Origin: Limnobacter humi
GTDB lineage: Bacteria; Pseudomonadota; Gammaproteobacteria; Burkholderiales; Burkholderiaceae_B
Direction: 5' to 3'
DNA: 64,000 nucleotides
NCBI RefSeq assembly: GCF_024518835.1
Contig: NZ_JANIGO010000005.1
Span: 124,001-188,000 of the forward strand
Shown: positions 17,134-26,543 of the stretch, piece after piece
Layout of the letters: each line of letters begins with the position of its first letter
Numbering within the stretch: position 1 is the first letter of the stretch
The notes under the pieces: model-generated
Told to the model about the DNA's origin: nothing
Databases searched by the model: none
Seen by the model: the letters and a program-made list of their open reading frames with translations, nothing else
Program-made: the position numbers and the translations under genes

Positions 17134-19329
17134 ATGGGAAGTCGGGAGCTATTGTCCAAGCGCTTGTCGAAGATGCTAACGGCCCGTCAGCAGCAGGCTG
17201 ACCAGGGCATGGGCTTGGCTGCGCCTGGCGATGCAGACCCCCTGATGCAGGCCCCCATGCCACCGGAGTTGCCCAATCCGTTTGCGCTGGGGCAAAGCAC
17301 CGAAGCCGCCAGCGAGGCCAGCAGTGTGAGCATCGGCAACCGCGCCCGCAGCATGGTCAACCGCGCGGAGTTCATTGCGCAAATCGAAAAAAAACTGTCC
17401 AGCCATGCAGCATCCACCAGCATCTCGCTCAAGCCCTATGGTCTTGAACGCAAGCCTGGCGAGCTGCCCGACACCTGGGAAGACCTGGATTCCGAGGTGG
17501 AGAGTAAAAAGCAAATCAAGCCGATTGTGGAATTGAAGCTGGGACAATTACCGGCCACCACGGTGCCAGTCAACCCCGCGCCGCAGCCGCTGCGTGGCTT
17601 GGCTGCTGACTTGCACGCCCTGGAAATCATCAAGCAGCGCGCCCGCACCCAGGCCAATGTACTGGCTGCCGCAGGCAAACCCAAGCGCGCGCCCCGAAAA
17701 CCCAAGGCAACCGAGGTGGTTGCAAAGCCACCAGCACAGCCAGACCCCGTGGTGCCCAAGGCGCCGCCCGTGCGCAAAAAAGCAGTCGACGTGGCCCAAG
17801 CGCCTTTGGCGCAATTCATGGCCACACCCGCTCACCTGGAATTGCAATCGCGGGCGCAGCTTGACCTGGCCACATTCTTTCTCGATGAGTTTCAGGTGCA
17901 GGCATTTCGGTCCCGCGTGCTGGCCGAAAAGCAACAGCAAACCCAATTAAAGCCCTCGGTGTTTGACCCCAGTACTCAGGTGCTGGACTTTCAGGTGCAA
18001 GCCGGCACCGAGCTGGTGAGTCACACCCGCTCGGCCCTGTTCAATGAGCAGGAATTCGAAGACTGGGTGGAGTCGCTGGAGCGTGAATTTCCGCCGTTGT
18101 ACCAGCAGGAAAAGCGCTTTGAGCCCACCGAAATTTCACGCCGCACCCGCGATGCCTTGAAAATGCTGCCCTTGTTGGGCCGCAATGTCACCGTGGGTTC
18201 CATGCTCAATTCCTGGAAGCTGATGGGGCAAATGGGCCGCAACCGGTCCCTGGTCATTCAACCCGATTTTGTTCGGCTCGACACCCAGGAAACCTTGGAG
18301 CATGAGTTGTTTCTCGGGCAGTCCGGTTTGCCAGCCCATCGCAATCACACCCTGTTCAAGCCCACCGAAAGCCAGGGTTACCTCAGCGCCACCGCCATTC
18401 ACCTGTTTCGCCCACGCCAACTGGTTGCACCCCATGAAGATGCAGAACTCTTCATGAGCCGCATTCACCCGCTCACCAAACGGCACATTGCGCAAGAGCC
18501 GTTTTCAGCATGGTTTGAACGGGTCTTCACCACGAATTTGTCCCACGCCACATTGATTGAAAGCTGGGTGGGTGAAGTGGTGAGTCGTTATTCCATGATG
18601 CACAAAAAACTGTTGAAGCAAGCCCGTGTTGTGTCGCAGGAGCTGATCAAGGAATACGAAGGTGGCGACACTGGTTTGCGTCAGAACACCGCCTTCAACA
18701 TGCGGTTTTACCAGTGCCATGGCTTTTTGCCTGCTGCATCGTTTTATGAGTTTTTGCAGTGCCCGGTGCGCCCCGGTGGAACCTGGGGTGCCAGCATTCC
18801 GCTGTGGCAGGCCTTGGGGCAGGGGCATGTGGTGGGCTGGAATGATGTCATTCTGGAAGAGCAGCCCATGGACCTGTTGCTGCTGCATTTCTTGGCGGTG
18901 TTTGCGCAAGGGCCGCGGCACCACGAGGGCTTGCTGGGCACGCTGGCCCTGCTGGATGTGTTGATGCGCTGTGGCGATTATTTCGACGCCCCACAGCAAT
19001 TTGCCAGCAAGGCCGACCAACTGGCCATGGACCGCTCACTCGGTTCGCTCAAGGCTTATGAACAAGTGCTCAGCGATGAAGCCCTGAAGCACAACCCCAA
19101 CCCCAGTCACAACCTGGGTTCCTATCGCGTGGCGTGGGACCGGCACACCAAGGCCACACCGGCCGACGGTGCCTATCTGTCTGCACACCAGGAAGTTCAA
19201 TTGGTGGAATCATTCGCCGGATTGAAAAGCACACTGCAAAACGTGGGCGTGTGGCGGGACGACATTGCCCACCTGATTGAACTGAGTCAAATCAAACTGG
19301 CCAATGTGGAGGCTCTTCATGGTCGATAA
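17134..19329 (+). CDS. Unrecognised 731-aa protein heading the flg operon
   Basis: No family recognised. I prefer the ATG at 17134 (AAGGAAGGG just before) over 17104. No signal peptide or membrane helix. Residues about 1-130 are polar; 140-230 form a Lys/Pro/Ala-rich, probably disordered linker (PKRAPRKPKATE); 240-730 form a compact, aromatic-rich domain with many His and Trp. The gene ends inside flgB (11-bp overlap), so it is translationally coupled to the rod genes and first in their transcript. A role in rod or hook assembly, placement or control is inferred from position only. No flgA, flgM or flgN lies upstream as in many relatives. Confidence 0.8.
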   Translation: MGSRELLSKRLSKMLTARQQQADQGMGLAAPGDADPLMQAPMPPELPNPFALGQSTEAASEASSVSIGNRARSMVNRAEFIAQIEKKLSSHAASTSISLKPYGLERKPGELPDTWEDLDSEVESKKQIKPIVELKLGQLPATTVPVNPAPQPLRGLAADLHALEIIKQRARTQANVLAAAGKPKRAPRKPKATEVVAKPPAQPDPVVPKAPPVRKKAVDVAQAPLAQFMATPAHLELQSRAQLDLATFFLDEFQVQAFRSRVLAEKQQQTQLKPSVFDPSTQVLDFQVQAGTELVSHTRSALFNEQEFEDWVESLEREFPPLYQQEKRFEPTEISRRTRDALKMLPLLGRNVTVGSMLNSWKLMGQMGRNRSLVIQPDFVRLDTQETLEHELFLGQSGLPAHRNHTLFKPTESQGYLSATAIHLFRPRQLVAPHEDAELFMSRIHPLTKRHIAQEPFSAWFERVFTTNLSHATLIESWVGEVVSRYSMMHKKLLKQARVVSQELIKEYEGGDTGLRQNTAFNMRFYQCHGFLPAASFYEFLQCPVRPGGTWGASIPLWQALGQGHVVGWNDVILEEQPMDLLLLHFLAVFAQGPRHHEGLLGTLALLDVLMRCGDYFDAPQQFASKADQLAMDRSLGSLKAYEQVLSDEALKHNPNPSHNLGSYRVAWDRHTKATPADGAYLSAHQEVQLVESFAGLKSTLQNVGVWRDDIAHLIELSQIKLANVEALHGR

Positions 19330-19735
19330 AATTCGCGAAGCCATGGGCACGTATGCCGATGCGCTGAAACTGCGCGCCACGCGGCAGGAGGTGATTGCGG
19401 GCAACATGGCCAACGCCGACACACCCAATTACAAGTCGGTGGACTTTGATTTTTCTCAAGCCCTGCGCCAAGCCAAAACAGGGGGGAAATCCGGTTCCAC
19501 CATCAACACCGCCGCCACACACCCCGCGCACCTGGTTAAAAAAGGCAAGGGCGTCAATGGCAGCGACTTGCTGCTGAAATTCCGTGAAGTGGAAAAGAAG
19601 TCCCTGGACAACAACACGGTGGACATGGACATTGAGCGCGCCGCGTTTTCAGAAAACACCGTGAAGTACGAGGCGGCAAGCCAGTCTTTGTCTGGCCTTG
19701 TTCGAACCATGCGCAGTGCCATCACGGGCAATTGA
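19319..19735 (+). CDS. flgB: Flagellar basal-body rod protein FlgB
   Basis: Proximal rod subunit exported by the flagellar type III apparatus. 138 residues, starting MVDKIREAMG after GGAGG with 6-nt spacing. It has the rod-family signature VIAGNMANADTPNYK near residues 24-38 and the C-terminal helix NTVKYEAASQSLSGLVRTM. The annotated start lies within the end of the preceding gene. flgC follows after 37 bp. Confidence 0.95.
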   Translation: MVDKIREAMGTYADALKLRATRQEVIAGNMANADTPNYKSVDFDFSQALRQAKTGGKSGSTINTAATHPAHLVKKGKGVNGSDLLLKFREVEKKSLDNNTVDMDIERAAFSENTVKYEAASQSLSGLVRTMRSAITGN

Positions 19736-19772
19736 TCCAATCGACAGCTGTTTGAACACAGTGAGGTGAACC

Positions 19773-20198
19773 ATGTCTTTGTTTGATTCTTTCAAAGTGG
19801 CCGCATCGGCCATGCGCGCACAAAGCCAGCGCTTGAACGCCACTGCCAGTAACATGGCCAACGCTGGCACCGTATCAGCCACACAGGACGACACTTACAA
19901 AGCCAAGCGCGTGGTGTTTGAAGCGGTGCTGGAGAAAAAACGCGGCATGAACAAAGCCAACGCCGCGGTGCAGGTGCGCGCCAAGGAAGTGCTGAACGAC
20001 AAGATTGATCCGAAAAAAATCTACAACCCACAGCACCAGTTGGCCGATGCCCAAGGTTATGTGTACATGCCCGACATCAACCCAGCCCAGGAAATGGTGG
20101 ACATGGTGGAGGCATCGCGTTCATACCAAACCAATGCCGAAGTGATGAACACCACCAAGAACCTCATGATCAAGACCCTCAACCTGGGGAACAACTGA
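19773..20198 (+). CDS. flgC: Flagellar basal-body rod protein FlgC
   Basis: Proximal rod subunit. 141 residues with FKVAASAMRAQSQRLNATASNMANAGT at the start and the rod C-terminal motif MVDMVEASRSYQTNAEVMNTTKNLM. Length and both motifs are typical. A 83-bp gap separates it from flgD, longer than other gaps in the operon, but no terminator is seen. Confidence 0.95.
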   Translation: MSLFDSFKVAASAMRAQSQRLNATASNMANAGTVSATQDDTYKAKRVVFEAVLEKKRGMNKANAAVQVRAKEVLNDKIDPKKIYNPQHQLADAQGYVYMPDINPAQEMVDMVEASRSYQTNAEVMNTTKNLMIKTLNLGNN

Positions 20199-20281
20199 AA
20201 TCGGTTTGAAATCACCGATTTCATTTCTCATCCCCTGCGCCCGATTTGCCATGATGGTATCAACCCACACAGGAGTTGGAC

Positions 20282-20959
20282 ATGGTTGCATCCGTTGATT
20301 CCACCGCAGCACGCTCGGCACAGAAGGCCAACAACACGGCCGGCTTGTTGGGCAAACCCGAAGATGTTGAAGCCATCCAGACCCGCTTTCTGGAATTGTT
20401 GGTGGCCCAGTTGCGCAACCAAGACCCACTGGCACCCATGGACAATGCGCAAGTCACCAGCCAGATGGCCCAGCTCAACACCGTGTCGGGCATTCAGAAT
20501 TTGAACAAAACCATGGAAGGTCTCGGTGAAATCATCGCTGCGGGCCAGTTCTCGCAAGCGGTGGCCCTGGTGGACAAACTGGTGTTGGTGCAAGGCAATC
20601 GCCTGACCTATTCAGACCAGCCCACAGCGGGCCAGTTCCGGGCGGATGGCGCGTATGACCGTACCGTGGTCAGCATCAAAAATGGCGCCGGCCAAGTGGT
20701 GCGCAACCTCGACTTGGGCAGAACCGCCCGGGGCATGGGTGAATTCACCTGGGATGGCAAAGACGACAATGGGACCAAACTGCCCGCCGGCAACTACACC
20801 TTCGATGTGCAGGGTGTGAGCGGTGACAGCATGACCGCCCTGTCCACCTACAGCTATGACGTCATTCAAAGCGTTGACAACAACGGCGCATCCGGATTTT
20901 CCATTGGCACCGCCCGCGGCGGCTCGATCAAGATGAGTGACATTGTGAAGGTGTTCTGA
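20282..20959 (+). CDS. flgD: Flagellar hook assembly scaffold FlgD
   Basis: Temporary cap that directs hook subunit assembly. 225 residues. The start is set by AGGAG six nt before the ATG at 20282. The N-terminal signature TRFLELLVAQLRNQDPLAPMDN and MAQLNTVSGIQNLN is clear, followed by the FlgD Ig-like and tudor-like region (GEFTWDGKDDNGTKLPAGNYTF). Its stop overlaps the flgF start (TGATG). The hook gene flgE, which normally comes next, is absent here. Confidence 0.95.
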   Translation: MVASVDSTAARSAQKANNTAGLLGKPEDVEAIQTRFLELLVAQLRNQDPLAPMDNAQVTSQMAQLNTVSGIQNLNKTMEGLGEIIAAGQFSQAVALVDKLVLVQGNRLTYSDQPTAGQFRADGAYDRTVVSIKNGAGQVVRNLDLGRTARGMGEFTWDGKDDNGTKLPAGNYTFDVQGVSGDSMTALSTYSYDVIQSVDNNGASGFSIGTARGGSIKMSDIVKVF

Positions 20960-21720
20960 TGGACAAAGTGGGATTTTTGGCAGCCAATGCAGCCGCAGCG
21001 GCCATGTCACGGCAGGAAAACATCGCCAACAATTTGGCCAACGTGAACACCAGTGGCTTTCGGGCCCAGGTGGTGGCCTTGCGCAGCACGCCGCTGGTCG
21101 CCCTCACGCCCAGTGGTGAAGCGCGGCTGGACACCCGCACCTTCGCCACAGAAACAGTGACAGGTTACGACGCCCGACCGGGTGTGATGCAACAAACCGG
21201 ACGGGACTTGGACATTGCAGTCAGCACACCAGGCTGGCTGGTGGTGCAGCGGGCCAATGGTGCAGAAGGCTATACCCGTGCCGGCTCCCTGGTGGTGAAC
21301 AATGCAGGCGTCTTGGTAAACACCGATGGTCTGCCCGTGTTGGGCGAGGGCGGCGCGCTGGAAATTCCAGAAGGTGCACGGGTGCAAATCAGCGACACCG
21401 GCCTGGTGTCTGTTCGCAATGGCAACGGCAACAATGTGGCTTTGCAGGACATTGGTCAACTGCGATTGGTCAATCCGGAAGCCAATACACTGGAACGCGC
21501 GCCCGACGGTTACTTTCAGCCCAAGGCCGGTGCAGTGGCGCCTGAGCAGGCTCAAAACGTGCGCCTGAGGGCTGGTTATCTGGAAGGCAGCAACGTCAAT
21601 CCGGCGGAGGCCATTGTTGAAATGATTGCAGCCCAGCGCACATTCGACGTCAGCATGAAAACCGTCAGCATGACCAAGGAAAGCGATCAAAAGGCCGACA
21701 GCCTTTTGCAGTTCAACTAA
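20959..21720 (+). CDS. flgF: Flagellar basal-body rod protein FlgF
   Basis: Proximal rod component. 253 residues with the rod/hook N-terminal motif ENIANNLANVNTSGFRAQ and C-terminal VEMIAAQRTFDVSMKTVSM. Length and the lack of the large central domain identify FlgF rather than the hook protein FlgE, which is usually above 380 residues. It overlaps flgD by 1 nt and is followed by flgG after 27 bp. Confidence 0.9.
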   Translation: MDKVGFLAANAAAAAMSRQENIANNLANVNTSGFRAQVVALRSTPLVALTPSGEARLDTRTFATETVTGYDARPGVMQQTGRDLDIAVSTPGWLVVQRANGAEGYTRAGSLVVNNAGVLVNTDGLPVLGEGGALEIPEGARVQISDTGLVSVRNGNGNNVALQDIGQLRLVNPEANTLERAPDGYFQPKAGAVAPEQAQNVRLRAGYLEGSNVNPAEAIVEMIAAQRTFDVSMKTVSMTKESDQKADSLLQFN

Positions 21721-21747
21721 AGCGAATCAACCCGGCGAGGACTTGCC

Positions 21748-22530
21748 ATGCTTCGATCCCTGTACATTGCCAAAACCGGCCTGGAGGCCCAGCAAACCCA
21801 GCTGGATGTGATTTCCAACAACCTGGCCAACACCTCCACCAACGGCTTCAAACGGTCCCGCGCGGTGTTTGAGGACTTGCTGTACCAGAACCTGCGTGAG
21901 CCGGGTGCACCCACCACCGACCAAACCAAGGCTCCCACCGGGCTGCAGGTGGGCACCGGTGTTCGCACCGTGGCTGCTGTGCGAAATTTCAGTCAAGGCA
22001 ATTTGCAACAAACGGGCAACCCGCTGGATGTGGCCATCAATGGCGCCGGTTTTTTCCAGGTGGAGCAACCCGATGGCACCATCGCCTACACTCGCGACGG
22101 CAGCTTTCAGCTCAATGCAGAAGGGGTGTTGGTGACCACCGCTGGTTTTCCCGTGTCAGGCCCCATCACAGTGCCGCCGGAAACCGAGCAAATCACCATC
22201 GCGGCCGATGGGCAGGTGTCGGCTCGCCTGGCCGGCCAGGTTCAACTTCAGGAATTGGGCCGCCTCAACCTGGCCACCTTCATCAATCCGGCTGGTTTGA
22301 ATTCCATCGGCGGTAACCTGTATTTGCAAACAGAAGCCTCTGGTGAACCTCAGGAACTGGAGCCCGGTGTCAATGGTGCAGGCCGCTTGCAACAGTTGTA
22401 TGTCGAAACTTCCAACGTCAATGTGGTCGAAGAGTTGGTGGGCTTGATTTCCACGCAACGTGCTTACGAAATCAATTCCAAGGCTGTGACCGCATCGGAC
22501 CAGATGCTGCAACGCCTGGGCCAACTGTAA
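21748..22530 (+). CDS. flgG: Flagellar distal rod protein FlgG
   Basis: Distal rod subunit. 260 residues, beginning [16 protein letters not shown] with [18 protein letters not shown]. It ends with [25 protein letters not shown], the signature of FlgG. The length is normal for the family. flgH follows after 18 bp. Confidence 0.97.
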   Translation: MLRSLYIAKTGLEAQQTQLDVISNNLANTSTNGFKRSRAVFEDLLYQNLREPGAPTTDQTKAPTGLQVGTGVRTVAAVRNFSQGNLQQTGNPLDVAINGAGFFQVEQPDGTIAYTRDGSFQLNAEGVLVTTAGFPVSGPITVPPETEQITIAADGQVSARLAGQVQLQELGRLNLATFINPAGLNSIGGNLYLQTEASGEPQELEPGVNGAGRLQQLYVETSNVNVVEELVGLISTQRAYEINSKAVTASDQMLQRLGQL

Positions 22531-22548
22531 GCCGCCGGAGCACCGACC

Positions 22549-23289
22549 ATGCACGCGCTGTTACGCAAACCCTGGCACTGTTCACCGTGGCTGTTGCTGC
22601 TGCTCACCGCGTGTGCTGGATTTGAACCGCGTGTGGATTTTCCGCCCGAGGCCGGGGTTAGCACCATGGGTGCGCAGGGGCGAGCCGACCCCAAAGACTG
22701 GCAGGCCGAAAAAGCCCGCCAGCAGGCCTTGTTTGAAGACATGGCCGGCATGCGCATTCCACCCAAATCGGGCGCCATCTATTCCAGTTCAGGCTACCGG
22801 TCTTTGTATGAAGACAACAAAGCCAAATACGTTGGCGATGTGGTGGTGATCGATGTTCAGGAAAGCACCTCCGCCCTCCAGGCCAAAACAACCTCGGCCA
22901 AACGCAGCGATTCAGCCAGCGTGAACGTGCCCAGCATTGGGGGCTTTAACGGTCTGAACGGCAGTGCATCGGGCAGCAAGGATTTTTCCGGCGATGGCCG
23001 CACCTCGGCCACCAACGCATTGAATGGCACCATCACCACCCGAGTCATTGAGGTGTTGCCCAATGGTTACCTGCGCGTGGCGGGTGAAAAACAATTGGGC
23101 GTGAATCGTCAGGTTGAAACCCTTCGGTTTTATGGCGTGGTTGACCCCTTCACCTTGAAGCCTGGCAGCCGCGTGGTATCGACCAATGTGGCCGATGCAC
23201 GCATTGAAGTGGTGGGCTCCGGCACCATCGACGATGTGCAGATGATGGGCTTTTTGTCCCGCGTGTTTCTCAGTGTTTTACCGTTTTAG
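22549..23289 (+). CDS. flgH: Flagellar L-ring lipoprotein FlgH
   Basis: Outer-membrane ring around the distal rod. 246 residues with a lipoprotein signal ending LLLLLTAC (Cys22). The family motifs SLYEDNKAKYVGDVVVIDV and NGYLRVAGEKQLGVN are present, as is a C-terminal VFLSVLPF. Starts after GGAG. flgI follows after 12 bp. Confidence 0.97.
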   Translation: MHALLRKPWHCSPWLLLLLTACAGFEPRVDFPPEAGVSTMGAQGRADPKDWQAEKARQQALFEDMAGMRIPPKSGAIYSSSGYRSLYEDNKAKYVGDVVVIDVQESTSALQAKTTSAKRSDSASVNVPSIGGFNGLNGSASGSKDFSGDGRTSATNALNGTITTRVIEVLPNGYLRVAGEKQLGVNRQVETLRFYGVVDPFTLKPGSRVVSTNVADARIEVVGSGTIDDVQMMGFLSRVFLSVLPF

Positions 23290-23301
23290 TGGACCCCTGT
23301 C

Positions 23302-24426
23302 ATGATGACCCTGCGCAACCGTTTGCTGTGTTTGACCGTCGCCGCCCTCTCGCTCTTGGTGCAAGGGGTTCAGGCCCAGCAACAGCGCGTGCGCATCAAA
23401 GACCTCACCAGCATCGCTGGCGTTCGTCCCAACCAGATTTTCGGATACGGCCTGGTGGTGGGTTTGGATGGCACGGGTGACCGAACCACGCAAACGCCCT
23501 TCACCTCTCAAAGCACCGCAACCATGCTGGCTCGCCAAGGCATTGCATTGCCCGACGGCGTTCGGCTGGAAACCCGCAACGTGGCCAGTGTCATGGTCAC
23601 CGCCATCCTGCCCCCATTCATGGCACCTGGGCAAACCATTGATGTCACGGTCTCCAGCATCGGCAATGCTCGCTCCATCCGCGGTGGCACGTTGTTGATT
23701 ACACCGTTGAAGGGCGTGGATGGCAATGTGTACGCCCTGGCACAAGGGCAGGTGGTGGTGGGCGGGGCTGGCGCTGAGGCCAACGGCAATTTGAAAAAAA
23801 TCAATCAGCTCAGCAATGGCCGTATTCCCAATGGCGCCATTGTTGAGCAAGCGGTGGACAACAACGGCGATGACCCCAAAGTCATTCGGCTGGAATTGTT
23901 GCGCAGCGACTTTGGCGATGCCTACAGCATTTCCGAGAACATCAACGCCAAGTTTGGTGAATACACCGCCCAACCGATGGACGCCCGAACCATCTCCATC
24001 AAGGCACCGATTCGACCCAATGAGCGGGTGGCTTTTATTGCGTCCATTCAGGCCATGCCCATTGAACCGACTGGCCCTGCTGCCCGCGTGGTGGTCGATT
24101 CAAAGACAGGCGCAGTGGCCATGAACCAATCGGTGAAACTGTCGCCAGTGGTGGTGGCCCATGGCAGCCTCACGGTTGAAATTACCCAGACACCGCTCAT
24201 CAGCCAGCCAGGCCCCTTCAGCAATGGTCAAACCATTGTTGCAAACCGAACCGACATCAACATCACGCGCACAGGTGGCCAGGTCATGAAGCTGGAAGCG
24301 GCGGATAACCTCAATGATTTGGTGACGAGTTTGAACAAAATGAACGCCACCGTGGATGACCTGATTTCCATCCTCCAGGCCATTGAACGTTCCGGCAGCA
24401 TTCGCGCGGAAATTGAGGTGATTTGA
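23302..24426 (+). CDS. flgI: Flagellar P-ring protein FlgI
   Basis: Periplasmic ring protein. 374 residues with a Sec signal peptide cleaved near Ala25 (VQGVQA). Family motifs include NQIFGYGLVVGLDGTGD, MLARQGI and LNDLVTSLNKMNATVDDLISILQAI at the C-terminus. Two adjacent ATGs make 23305 an alternative start. The stop overlaps the flgJ start (TGATG). Confidence 0.97.
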   Translation: MMTLRNRLLCLTVAALSLLVQGVQAQQQRVRIKDLTSIAGVRPNQIFGYGLVVGLDGTGDRTTQTPFTSQSTATMLARQGIALPDGVRLETRNVASVMVTAILPPFMAPGQTIDVTVSSIGNARSIRGGTLLITPLKGVDGNVYALAQGQVVVGGAGAEANGNLKKINQLSNGRIPNGAIVEQAVDNNGDDPKVIRLELLRSDFGDAYSISENINAKFGEYTAQPMDARTISIKAPIRPNERVAFIASIQAMPIEPTGPAARVVVDSKTGAVAMNQSVKLSPVVVAHGSLTVEITQTPLISQPGPFSNGQTIVANRTDINITRTGGQVMKLEAADNLNDLVTSLNKMNATVDDLISILQAIERSGSIRAEIEVI

Positions 24427-24776
24427 TGGCCAGCGGTGATGTGGGCAACAACACAGCGTACTGGGATTCACAGGGCCTGTCACAACTCAAGCGCCTGAGC
24501 ACCGGAACGCCCGATCAGCAGCGCCAGGCCGCCAAGGCAGCCGCACAGGAATTTGAAGCGCTGTTGTTGTCGGAGTTGCTGAAAGCCGCCAAAGCCGGCG
24601 AGGGCACTGAAGACGGCTTGTTCTCGTCCGATGCGATGAAGAGTTACCAGGGCATGTTCAATCAGCAAATTGCCCACAGTTTGGCGGGCAAGGGCCTGGG
24701 GTTTGCGCAGCAAATCGAGCAGATGATTCTACAGTTCAGTGCCCCGAAAACCGTAGATCCACCTGATTCGCAATAA
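24426..24776 (+). CDS. flgJ: Single-domain FlgJ (rod-binding protein)
   Basis: 116 residues containing only the FlgJ N-terminal rod-binding domain: AAQEFEALLLSELLKAAK, then MFNQQIAHSLAGKGLGFAQQIEQM. The C-terminal glucosaminidase (muramidase) domain that most beta- and gammaproteobacterial FlgJ proteins carry, for a total near 300 residues, is absent. The frame ends cleanly in TAA and flgK follows after 16 bp, so this is not a truncation by rearrangement at the site. Peptidoglycan clearance for the rod must come from a separate enzyme. Confidence 0.9.
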   Translation: MASGDVGNNTAYWDSQGLSQLKRLSTGTPDQQRQAAKAAAQEFEALLLSELLKAAKAGEGTEDGLFSSDAMKSYQGMFNQQIAHSLAGKGLGFAQQIEQMILQFSAPKTVDPPDSQ

Positions 24777-24792
24777 CACTGGAACACAGCGC

Positions 24793-26529
24793 ATGAGCAT
24801 ATTATCGGTGGGTTTGTCAGGTTTGCTCACGTCGCGGGATGCGCTCTCGGTGACGTCCAGCAACGTGGCCAACGCCAACAACCCGGCCTACAAGCGGCAA
24901 GTCTTGAAACAGGCTTCAGGCCTGAGTCAGTTCTTGCTGGGCGGTTATGTGGGTCAGGGTGTGCAAAGCACTGGGGTTGACCGGGTGACCAACCAGTTCC
25001 TGTACAACCAGATTTTGAAAACAGGTTCCGAGTCACAATATGCATCGACGTTGAAAGGTCAGTTGTCGCGTGTGGATGAAATTTTTGCCGATGGCAACAA
25101 CGCCTTGGCCGATGCCATGACGGCATTCACCAATGCCGCGCAGGACCTAAGCCTGCGACCTGCGGACAATCCCTCCCGTCAACAGTTCCTGTCCAGCACA
25201 CAGTTTCTGGTCGAGCAGTTCAACAGCGTCAGTGGCCGGTTTGATGCCGTCCGGCGAGACAACACCGAACAGATTCAATTCACGGTCAACCAGATCAACG
25301 ATCTCACCGGCAATATTGCAGACCTCAACAAGTCGATTGCGAAGTCATACCTGACGGGTGACGGGAAAGGGGTTCCGCTGAACCTGCTGGATCAGCGGGA
25401 GGATTTGATTTTGCAACTGTCCGAGAAAGTCGATGTTCAGGTGATTGAAGGCGAGCGTGGGGAATTGAATATCCTGATGCGCCAGGGTCAACCGCTGGTT
25501 ACATTCGACAAAGCATATTCATTGCTGGCCCTGTCTGATGCCAGCGACCCCGAAACCACCGTGATTGCGCGCGACCCTGAAACCGGTGGCGCCCCCATTC
25601 GCTTTGCCAACAAAAACCTCGGCCGTGGCGAACTGTCTGCTTTGCTGGAGTTTCGGGATACGGCGATCAATCAGTATCAAAACACCCTGGGTTTGATGGC
25701 ATTGAGCATTCATGATCAGGTCAATGCCATCCAGGCCGGTGGCGTTGAGCTGGTGGATGATCCAGGCCCGCCCGCTGCCAATGTGCCCGGCAAGCCGCTG
25801 CTCTCGTTTGCGAAAAACACCAGCGACCCCCTGGACAATGGCTTTTCGCGGGTGGTGGCCAATGCATTCAACAGCGATGCCAACACACGCCTGGCGGTGG
25901 GCACAGTCAACACCAGCACGTTGCAGTCCAACGAGTACGAGGTGTTCGTCTTGAACAATGCGGGCACACCCGAGGTGCGCTATCGCCCCTTGGGGTCCAA
26001 GTCGGCCGGTCAGGTTGCCACTGACCTGGGGGGCGGCAACTACCAAGTGCCCGATGCATTCACATTCTCGATCTCGGGCGGCGCATTTGTGCCGGGCGAC
26101 AGTTTTCAGGTGAAGCTGACAGCCAAGGCTGCACTGAATCTCCGACTGGAAAACCTGGGCACCGACCAGGTGGCCACCCGTGCACCCGGTGCCTCGGTGG
26201 GCGACAACACGCAGGTGTTGAAAATGACCCGCGTGCTCGACCAGGCCACCCTGTTCCAGCGTGCAGGCAGCAGCGGCATTTCCGTGCGCGACACATTCAG
26301 CCGCCTGCTCACCACCGTGGGCAACGATGTGCGCGTGGCTGACAACTCCGCCAAGACCAGCCTGGGGGTGTTGGAATCCCTGAATGCCGAGCAATCTGCA
26401 CAGTCTGGCGTCAACCTGGATGAAGAGGCTGCCAAGCTGATTCAGTATCAGCAGGCCTACAGTGCCAACGCCAAAATCATCAGCTTGTCCAAAGAGCTGT
26501 TCGACGACCTTCTGACCGCTGTCCGCTAA
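24793..26529 (+). CDS. flgK: Flagellar hook-filament junction protein FlgK
   Basis: First hook-associated protein (HAP1). 578 residues beginning MSILSVGLSGLLTSRDALSV with SSNVANANNPAYKRQ, and ending GVNLDEEAAKLIQYQQAYSANAKIISLSKELFDDLL, the FlgK signature. Length is usual. flgL follows 11-14 bp downstream in the same transcript. Confidence 0.96.
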   Translation: MSILSVGLSGLLTSRDALSVTSSNVANANNPAYKRQVLKQASGLSQFLLGGYVGQGVQSTGVDRVTNQFLYNQILKTGSESQYASTLKGQLSRVDEIFADGNNALADAMTAFTNAAQDLSLRPADNPSRQQFLSSTQFLVEQFNSVSGRFDAVRRDNTEQIQFTVNQINDLTGNIADLNKSIAKSYLTGDGKGVPLNLLDQREDLILQLSEKVDVQVIEGERGELNILMRQGQPLVTFDKAYSLLALSDASDPETTVIARDPETGGAPIRFANKNLGRGELSALLEFRDTAINQYQNTLGLMALSIHDQVNAIQAGGVELVDDPGPPAANVPGKPLLSFAKNTSDPLDNGFSRVVANAFNSDANTRLAVGTVNTSTLQSNEYEVFVLNNAGTPEVRYRPLGSKSAGQVATDLGGGNYQVPDAFTFSISGGAFVPGDSFQVKLTAKAALNLRLENLGTDQVATRAPGASVGDNTQVLKMTRVLDQATLFQRAGSSGISVRDTFSRLLTTVGNDVRVADNSAKTSLGVLESLNAEQSAQSGVNLDEEAAKLIQYQQAYSANAKIISLSKELFDDLLTAVR

Positions 26530-26543
26530 GCACTGGAGCCATG

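Noticed and set aside
20959-21720. Calling this gene flgE
   Set aside because: At 253 residues it lacks the large hook domains, and both ends match FlgF.
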